Positions 43,367 through 52,343 of a stretch of DNA of 64,000 nucleotides are shown here, in pieces. Both the position numbers and the translations under genes were made by a program. This DNA is from Bradyrhizobium sp. AUGA SZCCT0158 (lineage in GTDB: Bacteria; Pseudomonadota; Alphaproteobacteria; Rhizobiales; Xanthobacteraceae), in contig NZ_JAFCME010000016.1 of NCBI RefSeq assembly GCF_018130065.1, forward strand, positions 116,635 through 180,634, in the 5' to 3' direction. The notes under the pieces were generated by a model, which searched no databases, was not told the DNA's origin, and was given only the letters and a program-made list of their open reading frames with translations. Position 1 is the stretch's first letter, and each line of letters opens with the position of its first letter.

Positions 43367-43582
43367 CTGCCCAATAAAATCGCTAAGAAAACCGCCAGAG
43401 AAACCGCCCAGGAAATGATGACGACAATGGTGTGAGTATGAATGCGGGTCCGGCGCCTTGCGCCGGTTGTTCGGCGCCCTCAGCTACCCCAATGCATAGC
43501 CGAGTTCTGGGCCGCGCTCCCGCGTTTTCGGTTCCGTAGAATTACGGACAGCACCCCGGAGAAATGGATATTTCGAATCAAA

Positions 43583-43705
43583 TTATACCCCGAATATCCT
43601 GGAGTAACGCGCCTTGATCTCCTCGCTTTGCGCTTGCACGGCGGCGGGATCGGCCTTGAGCAATTTCAGATTCGCCAGCGGGATGTGCTCGCCCTTCCCC
43701 CTCAC
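43583..43705 (-). other. short ORF, possible gene fragment
   Basis: In the 376-base gap between the sensor kinase and the amidotransferase, a 40-codon frame from GTG 43705 reads RGKGEHIPLANLKLLKADPA then AVQAQSEEIKARYSRIFGV. It looks like the natural C-terminus of a longer protein, but no upstream part is recognisable. Coding status is uncertain. Confidence 0.25.
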
Positions 43706-43742
43706 CTGCTCATGAGCGGTGTGCGAACATTTCGACCAGCAG

Positions 43743-44513
43743 CTAGCTCGCCCGCTGATGCGCTTTGAGCGCCTCGCCGAACGCCTCAAACAGCGCACGG
43801 TTGATCGGATTGCGCTGCGGGTCGTACTCCGCATGCCATTGCACGCCGAGCGCAAAGCTCGGTGCATCGGCAATGCGAATTGCCTCGATGGTGCCGTCTT
43901 CCGCCACGCCCTCGATGACGACGCGCTCGCCGGGATCGAGAATGCCTTGCCCATGCAGCGAGTTCACGCGAATGGTTTCGCAGCCAAGCAGCTTCGCAAA
44001 GGCGCCATCAGGCGTCAGATGGACGTCATGCCGGTCGGCAAAGATCACCAACGGATCGGGGTGGATCTCGCCGTTCTCCAGCCGCGGCATGCGGTGATTC
44101 ATGCGGCCGGGGATGTCGCGAATCTCCGGGTGCAGCGAGCCGCCAAAGGCGACGTTCATTTCCTGCAAGCCGCGGCAGATGCCGAAGATCGGCACGCCGC
44201 GGGCGACGCAGGCTTCCGCCAGCGCAAGGGCGACGTCGTCGCGGTGAATATCGTAGGGCTCGTGCCTCTCATGCGGCTCGGTCTTGAAGCGGGTCGGATG
44301 GACGTTGGCGCGGGCGCCTGTCAGCACCACTCCGTCGACGGCTTCGAGCAAGGCGCCGATATCGGTAATCTCGGGCGATCCGGCAAACATCAGCGGCAGT
44401 GCGCCCGACACGTCGGCTACAGCGCGGAGATTGCGCTCTCCGACCATCTGGGTTGTGAAACGATTTTCGATGCGATGGGCGTTCCCGATCACACCGACCA
44501 CGGGCCGTCTCAT
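43743..44513 (-). CDS. class I glutamine amidotransferase-like (gamma-Glu-GABA hydrolase family)
   Basis: A 256-residue Peptidase C26 protein. The nucleophile Cys is in IFGICRGLQEMNVAFGG near 115-131, the His of the triad in GVQWHAEYDP near 229-238. The family (PuuD) hydrolyses gamma-glutamyl-GABA in putrescine breakdown, or related gamma-glutamyl compounds. The position near glutamine synthetase fits glutamyl metabolism but the genes are not in one operon. I used ATG 44513, where homology starts (MRRPVVGVIGN). Confidence 0.85.
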   Translation of the reverse strand: MRRPVVGVIGNAHRIENRFTTQMVGERNLRAVADVSGALPLMFAGSPEITDIGALLEAVDGVVLTGARANVHPTRFKTEPHERHEPYDIHRDDVALALAEACVARGVPIFGICRGLQEMNVAFGGSLHPEIRDIPGRMNHRMPRLENGEIHPDPLVIFADRHDVHLTPDGAFAKLLGCETIRVNSLHGQGILDPGERVVIEGVAEDGTIEAIRIADAPSFALGVQWHAEYDPQRNPINRALFEAFGEALKAHQRAS

Positions 44514-44737
44514 CGCCAAGTTTCTGCTTTCATCGTCCTGCGCAAGGATCTTCCAGGTTGAGCCATGATTTTGGCCGATCATGCCTGCGAGATCGTGCCG
44601 GATCAACATGATATGCTGCCTACTTCTGCTTTACAGCTCCGCGCGAAGCCCAGGCCGTGCCGGCAAGCCCGGCGTCAGAACAGGCGCAAAGGCACGCGTT
44701 TTGGCTCGTGGAGCGGCCTGACGCGCGGCAAAGGCAG

Positions 44738-45439
44738 CTACTTCCGCGTAAAGGCTTCCCTGGCTTCGACAGCCTCGACGCCGGGCAGCCCGGCCGCCCG
44801 AAGCGCAGTCGCGGCGGAATTGTCGGCGCCGTTCAGCCACGGCAGTTTCGCCTGAATGGCACGGGTCACCGGCTCGCCCAGCACGCCGCCGAAATCGAGC
44901 GGCCAAAATCCGTTCGGCACCGCCTCGGCCGATATCCCGCGGAGGCGATATCCCTTCCCCAGTGCACTTTCCGCTTCGTCAGGCTGCACATTGCGTGCGG
45001 TCCCGGGATTGGCCGGGTCGGCAAACGTCACGAGTACCGGGATCAGCGCGCCCGTTACCGGCACGACGCCGGTCTGGCGGTTCATTTCGTTGAACGACAC
45101 GCGCTTGCCGTCGCCGGCGGCCGCCGTATAGGCGCGCAGGGCTACATAATTGATGCCGTCGAGTTCGAGTTTCTTGTCGATATGCGCCAGCAGCGCGACC
45201 AGATTTTTGCCGCCGCCGAGGTCGACGTAGACGGCATCACCCACGGTGCGGGTTGGGCCGATGCCGCTGTAGCCGCGATACGGGTGGACCGCCAAGACTC
45301 CGCTCGCCGATTTGCGTCCATCGGGGGTCTCGACTTCAACGGTCAAGCGATATTTGTGGCCGGGTCGGTTGATCCTGATCTGGTCGCCGATATAGATCGC
45401 CGCCAGCAGCGCAACCGGCCCCAACCATTTGAAATTCAT
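44738..45439 (-). CDS. exported or membrane-anchored protein, unknown
   Basis: A 233-residue protein with one N-terminal hydrophobic helix (WLGPVALLAAIYIGDQI) preceded by Lys, so anchored or exported. A beta-rich stretch (YRLTVEVETPDGRKSASGVL) and the motif NRQTGVVPVTGALIPVLVTF are reminiscent of families seen widely in Bradyrhizobium. Function unknown. Its 5' side borders a dispersed repeat. Confidence 0.7.
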   Translation of the reverse strand: MNFKWLGPVALLAAIYIGDQIRINRPGHKYRLTVEVETPDGRKSASGVLAVHPYRGYSGIGPTRTVGDAVYVDLGGGKNLVALLAHIDKKLELDGINYVALRAYTAAAGDGKRVSFNEMNRQTGVVPVTGALIPVLVTFADPANPGTARNVQPDEAESALGKGYRLRGISAEAVPNGFWPLDFGGVLGEPVTRAIQAKLPWLNGADNSAATALRAAGLPGVEAVEAREAFTRK

Positions 45440-45459
45440 CTCATCCTCGCCGAAGCGCC

Positions 45460-45570
45460 CGTCGCTGGAGCTTTTCCGCTCCGATGGAATCGGAACGGAG
45501 CTCCAGATTCTTGATTTGACGCGTTTTCTTGACGCGAACCGGCGTCCACTTCGCTGGAAAACGCTTTAGT
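45460..45570. repeat. dispersed intergenic repeat, copy 1
   Basis: Contains GAGCTTTTCCGCTCC, then GACGCGTTTTCTTGACGCG, AACCGGCGTCCACTTCGCT and GGAAAACGC. A partial inverted-orientation copy lies at 52109-52165. I recognise it as a repeat type common between Bradyrhizobium genes. Confidence 0.7.
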
Positions 45571-45692
45571 TAGCCTGCACCGCTTGGCACACCGGGCATG
45601 GCAGCGTCAAACCGGCGCGTGCCTCGCCGCTTGATCCCGGGCGAATTTTCGCGAAAGACTGGCGCAGGAATATTTTGGGGGAAGGAATCAAC

Positions 45693-46799
45693 GTGACAGG
45701 TCCGGCTGACGGTCGTCTTTTGGCCCGCAACGATCTGGCGTGGGCGATCTCGGTCGGAGGCATCGGCGTCGTGCTGTTCACGGCACTCTTGCTGTTCACC
45801 TGGTATTTCGCCGCGACCCTGTTCCTGATCTTTGCCGGCGTGCTGCTCGGCGTCGCCCTCACCGCGATGGCCGGTATGCTCGGCCGCGTGGTCAAACTTC
45901 CGCATTCGCTGCGGCTCACCGTCGTCTGCCTGGTGCTGGCCGGTATCCTGTCGGGAATTCTTTTCCTCGGCGGCGCCACCATCGCCCAACAGACCAAGGT
46001 GTTGAGCGACACGATCAAGTCGCAGCTGGTCGACCTCAAAGCCTTCCTGGACAGGAATGGGGTCGATACCAGCTTTTTCGACTTCGGCAGCCTCAATGCG
46101 GCTTCGGATGCGTCTGCGCCGGCGGCGCCAACAACGCCGCATAGCCTTCCCAGCGCCAGCACCATCGCGTCCAGCGGCGGCGCCATTTTCAGCCAGAGCC
46201 TGAAGCTGATCCTGGGCACCGTGAGCGCGGTCGGAAACTTCTTTATCGTGCTGTTTCTGGGCCTCGCCTTTGCCGTGCAGCCAAGCGTTTACCGCAACGG
46301 GCTGTTGTTCATGGCGCCGGCCAGGCACCGCGCCCGCGCCACCATCATTATCGACCGCATCGGCTGGACGCTGGAGCGCTGGCTGATCGCGCAGATCATC
46401 ACCATGGCAGCGGTGTTCTTTGTCACCTGGATCGGGCTTGCCATCATCGGCATCCCCAGCTCGTTTATTCTGGGCATCCAGGCCGGCCTGCTCGCCTTCA
46501 TTCCGACCGTCGGCGCGATCCTCGGCGGGCTGATCGTGGTGCTGGCGAGCCTCGCCTCCGGATGGGTCGCGGCGCTCAGCGCGTTCATCCTGTTCCTCGG
46601 CGTGCACGCGTTGGAAAGCTACGTGCTGACGCCGATCATCCAGCGTCAGGCGCTGGATATTCCGCCCGCCACGCTGTTCGCGTTCCAGATCCTGCTCGGC
46701 GTCGTCTTTGGCATCTGGGGCCTCGCGCTTGCCCTGCCCCTGATGGCGATCGCCAAGGTCATGATCGACCATTTCAAGGCCGAAAAGACGATGGTGTAA
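45693..46799 (+). CDS. AI-2E family transporter
   Basis: A 368-residue polytopic protein of the AI-2E/PerM family with about eight membrane helices in two groups, separated by a soluble helical and Ala/Ser-rich part (about 105-165). The family motif region is FILGIQAGLLAFIPTVGAIL near 265-284, followed by LGVHALESYVLTPII. Members export varied small molecules or sodium; the autoinducer-2 role applies to few. GTG 45693 is preferred because GGGGGAAGGA precedes it; a TTG at 45675 also reads in frame. Confidence 0.9.
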   Translation: MTGPADGRLLARNDLAWAISVGGIGVVLFTALLLFTWYFAATLFLIFAGVLLGVALTAMAGMLGRVVKLPHSLRLTVVCLVLAGILSGILFLGGATIAQQTKVLSDTIKSQLVDLKAFLDRNGVDTSFFDFGSLNAASDASAPAAPTTPHSLPSASTIASSGGAIFSQSLKLILGTVSAVGNFFIVLFLGLAFAVQPSVYRNGLLFMAPARHRARATIIIDRIGWTLERWLIAQIITMAAVFFVTWIGLAIIGIPSSFILGIQAGLLAFIPTVGAILGGLIVVLASLASGWVAALSAFILFLGVHALESYVLTPIIQRQALDIPPATLFAFQILLGVVFGIWGLALALPLMAIAKVMIDHFKAEKTMV

Positions 46800-46805
46800 G
46801 CCGCT

Positions 46806-47108
46806 TTAACCCTCCGACGTCAGCACCGTCTCGGTGTGCTCGACCTCGGGGGGCGCCGCAAAGTACTGCCCGACCAGGCCGCGCCATGCCGTAAAATCTT
46901 CCGAGCCGCGGAAATCGACGGTGTGATTTTCCAGCGTTTCCCATTGCGCCATCAGGCGATAGCGCTGCGGCTTCTCGATCGACTTGTGCAGTTCAAATCC
47001 CTTGCCGCCCTTGGCGCGCAGGAACAGCGGGCGCGCCTTGGCCACGGCGGCTTCAAAATCCTTCTCGGTGCCGGGCTTGACGTCGATCTGTGCGATTTCG
47101 GTGATCAT
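46806..47108 (-). CDS. antibiotic biosynthesis monooxygenase-type protein
   Basis: A 100-residue ferredoxin-like dimeric alpha-beta protein of the ABM family: ITEIAQIDVKPGTEKDFEAA at the start, KGFELHKSIEKPQRYRLMAQ in the middle, and the HTVDFRGSEDFTAWRGLVGQ helix. Such proteins act as cofactor-free monooxygenases or heme-degrading enzymes, but many are unassigned. It is convergent with the AI-2E gene, 6 bases apart. Confidence 0.85.
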   Translation of the reverse strand: MITEIAQIDVKPGTEKDFEAAVAKARPLFLRAKGGKGFELHKSIEKPQRYRLMAQWETLENHTVDFRGSEDFTAWRGLVGQYFAAPPEVEHTETVLTSEG

Positions 47109-47156
47109 TGATGAAGCCCTTCTGCTGGGAATAACCGTCTCTAGCTGAAGGCGCCG

Positions 47157-47183
47157 AAAAGAAAAAGGCGCCTTGCGGCGCCC
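47157..47183 (-). terminator. intrinsic terminator after the 78-residue gene
   Basis: On the minus strand GGCGCC-GCAA-GGCGCC followed by TTTTTCTTTT, about 27 bases after the stop at 47210. Confidence 0.8.
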
Positions 47184-47209
47184 GGCATCAGCATCCCGAA
47201 AAGTCGGCC

Positions 47210-47446
47210 TCAGTTGAACAGCAACACTGCGCCCACAACCATCATCGCGCAACCGATGAACAGGATGGCAGGCCAGCGCGTTCTGCGCTGATCGTAACGG
47301 CCCTGCGCCCGGCGCTCGGTGATGAGCGCCGTCTCGAATTCTTCCGAGCTGGAGAACATGCAGGCGAAGCCGCCACGGGCGGAAACTGCGGCCGCTTCGA
47401 GCGACATCAGCGCAGCCTGGGGATTTCGCGAGCGTATCGATTCCAT
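47210..47446 (-). CDS. small membrane protein, unknown
   Basis: A 78-residue protein with an N-terminal soluble half (MESIRSRNPQAALMSLEAAA) and one C-terminal membrane helix (RWPAILFIGCAMMVVGAVLL). Preceded by an AT-rich leader and followed by a clean terminator, so it is an independent unit. Tail-anchored topology is likely. No family recognised. Confidence 0.65.
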   Translation of the reverse strand: MESIRSRNPQAALMSLEAAAVSARGGFACMFSSSEEFETALITERRAQGRYDQRRTRWPAILFIGCAMMVVGAVLLFN

Positions 47447-47497
47447 AAGTAAATAATATGGATGGAATGGTAAACGCGGAGTTACCGCCGCGCTTCT

Positions 47498-48715
47498 TCA
47501 GGTCGTGGCAGCCTGCGCACGGGCCGGCGCCGGAAGGCCCGCGGTCTTGCGCCGCCAGTGCTCCAGTGACAGCGGCAGCTCTTCCGCGGCCTCGACGCGA
47601 TTGCGGCCGCTGCGCTTGGCCTGATAGAGCGCGGTGTCGGCCGCCGCCAGCAGCACCTCGAGCTCGGTGCCCGCCGGCCCACCGGCCACGCCGATGCTGA
47701 CGGTGGTATCGACCGGCCCTTCCTCGCACACGATTCCGGACGCCTCGAACGCTTCACGCACGCGCTCGGCCACCAGCACGCCCTCTTCCAGCGCACACGG
47801 CAACAGCGCGGCGAACTCTTCACCGCCGATGCGGCCCGACAGATCGCTGATGCGCAGATTGCTCACCACGACGGTGGCAAACAGTTTGAGGATCTCATCG
47901 CCCGCCGGATGGCCGAAACGGTCGTTGATGCCCTTGAAATGGTCGATGTCGAAGATCATCACCGTCACCGGCCGGCCCGCCGTGGCCTCGCGTTCGATCA
48001 CCCGCGCGCAGGCTTCGGCAAAGCCACGGCGGTTGAACATGCCGCTCAAGGGATCGATCGACGCTGCCGTCTTGTGCACGGTCACGGCACGATCCGACAC
48101 CAGCATGAAGATCACGAACACAGTGCCGATCGCATAGAGCACGAGCTCGATCGAAAACGCCGTCACCCAGATGCTGCTGTAGAAGGTTTCGTCATGCGGA
48201 CGCAGGAGGTCGCCGAGCAGGATCGGCAGCATCAGCACGCAGCCATGCATGACGGGCACCGCAATGGTCGGCCAGCGCTTCTGCATGCTGCGCCGCCGCT
48301 CGCTCCACAATTCCGAGGCCGTCAGCGCTGCATAGATCGCAACGATCAGCGCACCGGCGGTCAGGCGCATCGCCGGATCGAGCCACGGCAAGCCTACCGA
48401 TACACCGACCCAGGCGATCGCGCCGAACACCAGCCCCGGCAGGTTGGGCGCGCGGCCGAGGAAGACGCGCGCGGCATTCCAGACCATGCCGCAGGCGATG
48501 AAGCCGACCGCGTTCAACGCCAGCGTCAGCGGTCCGCCAAGTGCGGCGCCGCCGACGGTCCAGATCGCGACCGAGGCCGCACCGAGCAGATAGGCCGTGC
48601 CCCACCACTTCAACGCCGGGACATTTTCCTGCTTGCCGAAGAAAATGAGCATGGCCCCGAGCATGCCCGCAACCATGGTCGCGAACAGATATAGCGTGGA
48701 CGTATCGAACGACAT
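47498..48715 (-). CDS. diguanylate cyclase, membrane-bound (GGDEF)
   Basis: A 405-residue protein. The N-terminal half has about six hydrophobic helices (to residue 215), then a GGDEF domain: IDPLSGMFNRRGFAEACARV near 232-251, the metal Asp in VMIFDIDHFKGIND, and the active site GRIGGEEFAALLP. An inhibitory I-site RISD lies five residues before GGEEF, so the enzyme can be feedback-inhibited by c-di-GMP. No EAL domain. ATG 48715 begins the first helix (MSFDTSTLYLFATMV). Confidence 0.92.
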   Translation of the reverse strand: MSFDTSTLYLFATMVAGMLGAMLIFFGKQENVPALKWWGTAYLLGAASVAIWTVGGAALGGPLTLALNAVGFIACGMVWNAARVFLGRAPNLPGLVFGAIAWVGVSVGLPWLDPAMRLTAGALIVAIYAALTASELWSERRRSMQKRWPTIAVPVMHGCVLMLPILLGDLLRPHDETFYSSIWVTAFSIELVLYAIGTVFVIFMLVSDRAVTVHKTAASIDPLSGMFNRRGFAEACARVIEREATAGRPVTVMIFDIDHFKGINDRFGHPAGDEILKLFATVVVSNLRISDLSGRIGGEEFAALLPCALEEGVLVAERVREAFEASGIVCEEGPVDTTVSIGVAGGPAGTELEVLLAAADTALYQAKRSGRNRVEAAEELPLSLEHWRRKTAGLPAPARAQAATT

Positions 48716-48880
48716 GAGCCCCACCGTAAAAGTGTGATGCAATGCTGGGCGCGTATTTGGAAATGTGATGCTGCGCCCCCGCAGTCCTGGCACGCTAGGC
48801 CGCTCGGGTTCCAATTTCGTGTGTACGCGCACGAAAGTTTTCGTGAAAATCTGCGTTAATTCATCTCTAAACTGAATACA

Positions 48881-48907
48881 AAAAGGGCGCTGAAAAGCGC
48901 CCTTTTT
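48881..48907 (-). terminator. intrinsic terminator after rpsI
   Basis: AAAAGGGCGC-TGAAAA-GCGCCCTTTT, with T runs readable on both strands. It lies 46 bases after the rpsI stop. Confidence 0.85.
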
Positions 48908-48952
48908 CCTCGTTGATGAATGCAGCAATCGCTGCAAATTTTAGCGAAGCAA

Positions 48953-49429
48953 TTAGCGCTTCGAGAACTGGAACGACTTGCGCGCCTTGGCGCGACCGTA
49001 CTTCTTGCGCTCCACGGTGCGGGAGTCGCGGGTCAGGAAGCCGCCCTTCTTCAATACGCCGCGCAGATCCGGCTCGAAGCAGGTCAGCGCCTTGGAGATG
49101 CCGTGACGCACGGCACCCGCCTGGCCCGACAGACCGCCGCCGGCGACCGTGCAGATGACGTCGTACTGGCCGGCACGGGCAGCTGCGACCAGCGGCTGCT
49201 GGATCAGCATGCGCAGAACGGGACGCGCGAAATAGACTTCGACTTCGCGGGTGTTGACCAGAATCTTGCCGGCGCCCGGCTTGATCCAGACGCGGGCGAC
49301 CGCGTCCTTGCGCTTGCCGGTGGCGTAAGCGCGGCCGTACTTGTCGACCTTCTTGACGTATTTCGGGGCATCCGGCGTTGCCGGCTTCAGCTGCGACAAC
49401 TGGTCGAGCGACTGCATGGTATCGGACAT
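48953..49429 (-). CDS. rpsI: 30S ribosomal protein S9
   Basis: A 158-residue S9 with the short rhizobial N-terminal extension (MSDTMQSLDQLSQLKPATPD) before the conserved YATGKRKDAVARVWIKPG. The C-terminal GRAKARKSFQFSKR tail reaches the ribosomal P site. It starts one base after rplM ends. Confidence 0.98.
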   Translation of the reverse strand: MSDTMQSLDQLSQLKPATPDAPKYVKKVDKYGRAYATGKRKDAVARVWIKPGAGKILVNTREVEVYFARPVLRMLIQQPLVAAARAGQYDVICTVAGGGLSGQAGAVRHGISKALTCFEPDLRGVLKKGGFLTRDSRTVERKKYGRAKARKSFQFSKR

Positions 49430-49430
49430 C

Positions 49431-49895
49431 TTATGCGGCCCTCATGTTCTTGCGGTTCATCGAAGCGATATCAACCGTCTCGGGCTGCTGGGCTTCATGC
49501 GGATGTTCGGCGCCGGGGTAAACGCGCAGATTGCCCATCTGCACGCGGCCGAGCGGACCGCGGGGGATCATGCGCTCGATGGCCTTCTCGACGACGCGCT
49601 CGGGGAAGCGACCCTCGAGGATCGACTTCGCGGTGCGTTCCTTGATGCCACCGATGAAGCCGGTGTGCTTGTAATAGACCTTCTGGTCGCGCTTGCGACC
49701 GGTCAGAACGACGTGCGCCGCATTGATGATGACGACGTGATCGCCGCAATCGACGTGGGGCGTGTAGGTGGGCAGATGTTTGCCGCGCAGACGCATGGCG
49801 ACCAGGGTAGCGAGCCGTCCGACCACCAGACCTTTGGCGTCGATCAGCACCCACTTCTTCGTCACCTCGGCGGGCTTTGCCGAAAAGGTTTTCAT
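49431..49895 (-). CDS. rplM: 50S ribosomal protein L13
   Basis: A 154-residue L13, MKTFSAKPAEVTKKWVLIDA, with the conserved DHVVIINAAHVVLTGRKRDQ and MIPRGPLGRVQMGNLRVYPG. It is an early-assembly protein of the large subunit. First gene of the rplM-rpsI operon. Confidence 0.98.
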   Translation of the reverse strand: MKTFSAKPAEVTKKWVLIDAKGLVVGRLATLVAMRLRGKHLPTYTPHVDCGDHVVIINAAHVVLTGRKRDQKVYYKHTGFIGGIKERTAKSILEGRFPERVVEKAIERMIPRGPLGRVQMGNLRVYPGAEHPHEAQQPETVDIASMNRKNMRAA

Positions 49896-49948
49896 GTGAG
49901 GAAATCCGTAAAAGGGGACCGCGGCGCAGGCTGCGCCGAACTGCGCGG

Positions 49949-49977
49949 TTTCTAGAGAACCGCGCGCGGCGCGTCAA
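49949..49977 (-). promoter_or_regulatory. sigma-70-type promoter of rplM-rpsI
   Basis: TTGACG at 49977-49972, a 17-base spacer, then TAGAAA at 49954-49949, about 55 bases before rplM. The adjoining 49985-50045 is strikingly AT-rich and may act as an upstream element. Confidence 0.6.
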
Positions 49978-50049
49978 TGCCAAGCGACGATAATTACAAT
50001 AGCAAAAACAACAGCTTATAAATATGGTGTTATATTACCGTATAAAAGC

Positions 50050-50478
50050 CTATTTGTTTGGAATGGAATAGGTCGACGTCACGTGCGCGATCGGATCGGG
50101 CGACGTGCCCGACAGCAGGTTGACCTCCCCCACCGCCAGCCGCTTGCCGAGCTTCAACAGCCGCGCTGCGGCCAGCACGTCCTGTCCAGGCTGGCCCTTG
50201 CGCAGGAAATTGATGTTGAGATTGGTGGTCACGGCAAGCCCAACCGGCCCGATCGCCGACAGCAGCACCACATACATTGCGAAATCGGCCATCGCCATCA
50301 GCGTCGGGCCCGACACCGTACCGCCCGGGCGCAGCATGTTCTCGTTATAGCGCTGGCGCAGCAGGCAGGTTTCGCCATCGGCGCTTTCGATGGTGATATC
50401 GCCACCCTTGAACGCCTGCGGGAATTCGTCGTGGAGGAACTTCTCCAGTTCAGCCACGCTCATTTTCGCTGCCGCCAT
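50050..50478 (-). CDS. PaaI-family hotdog thioesterase
   Basis: A 142-residue hotdog-fold protein with the PaaI-type segment LRPGGTVSGPTLMAMADFAM near 64-83, where the catalytic acid lies, and LAVTTNLNINFLRKGQPGQD. It probably hydrolyses an acyl-CoA or aryl-CoA. It is divergent from the enoyl-CoA hydratase gene, with about 95 bases between starts, so a shared control region is possible. Confidence 0.85.
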   Translation of the reverse strand: MAAAKMSVAELEKFLHDEFPQAFKGGDITIESADGETCLLRQRYNENMLRPGGTVSGPTLMAMADFAMYVVLLSAIGPVGLAVTTNLNINFLRKGQPGQDVLAAARLLKLGKRLAVGEVNLLSGTSPDPIAHVTSTYSIPNK

Positions 50479-50573
50479 GCTGACCCCTGCCCTCGCTTCA
50501 GACCGCCTGTTACATTAAGTTGTCATCAAAGCCCAAACAAAACCCAAGAAAACCACTTAGTGGAAATTTTGAG

Positions 50574-51398
<825 letters not shown>

Positions 51399-51402
51399 AA
51401 AT

Positions 51403-51516
51403 TGTATCTCCTCGTCCTGAGGAGCGGCGTCTTCGCCGCGTCTCGAAGGATGAGGCCCGCACTGTGGCCTCACGGTTCGAGACGCGCGAAGACGCGCTCC
51501 TCACCATGAGGAATTG
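51403..51516. repeat. palindromic intergenic repeat (CTCGTCCTGAGGAGC type)
   Basis: TCCTCGTCCTGAGGAGCGGC ... GTCTCGAAGGATGAGG, followed by the inverted half CCTCACGGTTCGAGACGCG ... GCGCTCCTCACCATGAGG. It fills the gap between the crotonase and CoA-binding genes. A repeat family I recognise from Bradyrhizobium intergenic regions. Confidence 0.75.
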
Positions 51517-51528
51517 GGAATTGTGTAA

Positions 51529-52110
51529 ATGAACCACGACGCCTACGACGACAATTACATCCGCGCGATCCTCAACAGCGTGAAATCGATCGCGATGGTC
51601 GGCGCCTCGCCGGTCAACGTGCGGCCGAGCTACTTCGCGTTCAAATATCTGGCGCAGCGCGGCTACGACATGATCCCGGTCAATCCAGGGCATGTTGGCA
51701 AGAGCCTGCTCGGCAAACCCTTCGTTGCTTCGCTTGCGGATATCGACCGTCCGATCGACATGATCGACATCTTCCGCAACTCCAGCCACATCATGCCTGT
51801 GGTCGATGAAGCCCTGAAATTGTCGCCGCTGCCGAAAGTGATCTGGATGCAACTCGGCGCGCGCGACGACGCCGCTGCGGAAAAAGCCGAAGCCGCCGGC
51901 ATCAAGGTCGTGATGAACCGCTGCCCGAAGATCGAGTACGGAAGGCTGTCATCGGAGATTTCCTGGATGGGCGTCAACTCACGCACGCTCAGCTCCAAGC
52001 GCGCGCCGATCCCGACGCAGGGCATGCGGCTGTCGCTGAACCGGATGAGCGTCGGCGGCGGTGAAACCGCGGCCTCCGACCGCGCCGCGAAAAACAAGAG
52101 CGAGCCATAG
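51529..52110 (+). CDS. CoA-binding domain protein
   Basis: A 193-residue Rossmann-like CoA-binding protein (succinyl-CoA ligase alpha-type, YccU family): IAMVGASPVNVRPSYFAFKY near 20-39, GYDMIPVNPG, and MNRCPKIEYGRL near 128. Family members are usually about 140 residues; the C-terminal 45 residues are an extra basic, probably disordered tail. Precise role unknown. It sits ahead of the sulfhydrylase gene, separated by a repeat. Confidence 0.85.
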   Translation: MNHDAYDDNYIRAILNSVKSIAMVGASPVNVRPSYFAFKYLAQRGYDMIPVNPGHVGKSLLGKPFVASLADIDRPIDMIDIFRNSSHIMPVVDEALKLSPLPKVIWMQLGARDDAAAEKAEAAGIKVVMNRCPKIEYGRLSSEISWMGVNSRTLSSKRAPIPTQGMRLSLNRMSVGGGETAASDRAAKNKSEP

Positions 52111-52165
52111 CGTTTTCAAGCGAAGTGGGTACCGGTTCGCGCCAGGAAAACGCGTCAAAACAAAA
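52109..52165. repeat. dispersed intergenic repeat, copy 2
   Basis: AGCGTTTTCAAGCGAAGTGG, GTACCGGTTCGCGCC and AGGAAAACGCGTC, inverted relative to the copy at 45460-45570. It begins over the stop codon of the CoA-binding gene. Confidence 0.7.
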
Positions 52166-52343
52166 AAGCAGAGCCGACAAGGCTCCGTCGTAACGCAGAT
52201 GCGAAACGATTGTTTCGAAAACGTGGCACCATGAAGCACGTCCGTTCCTAATCCACGATATGTGAAACGGTCGCCTTGACGGCGGACGCGGCTTGCGATC
52301 AGCATGCCGCGCATTTTCGACGAACCAAAACAGGACGCACAGA

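Noticed and set aside
45570..46772. 400-codon frame antisense to the AI-2E transporter gene
   Set aside because: Strongly Asp/Gln/Arg-biased, no recognisable domain; shadow of a membrane protein gene.
51403..51516. CRISPR-like repeats
   Set aside because: The repeats are palindromic intergenic elements, not evenly spaced direct repeats with unique spacers. No CRISPR array was seen anywhere in the window.
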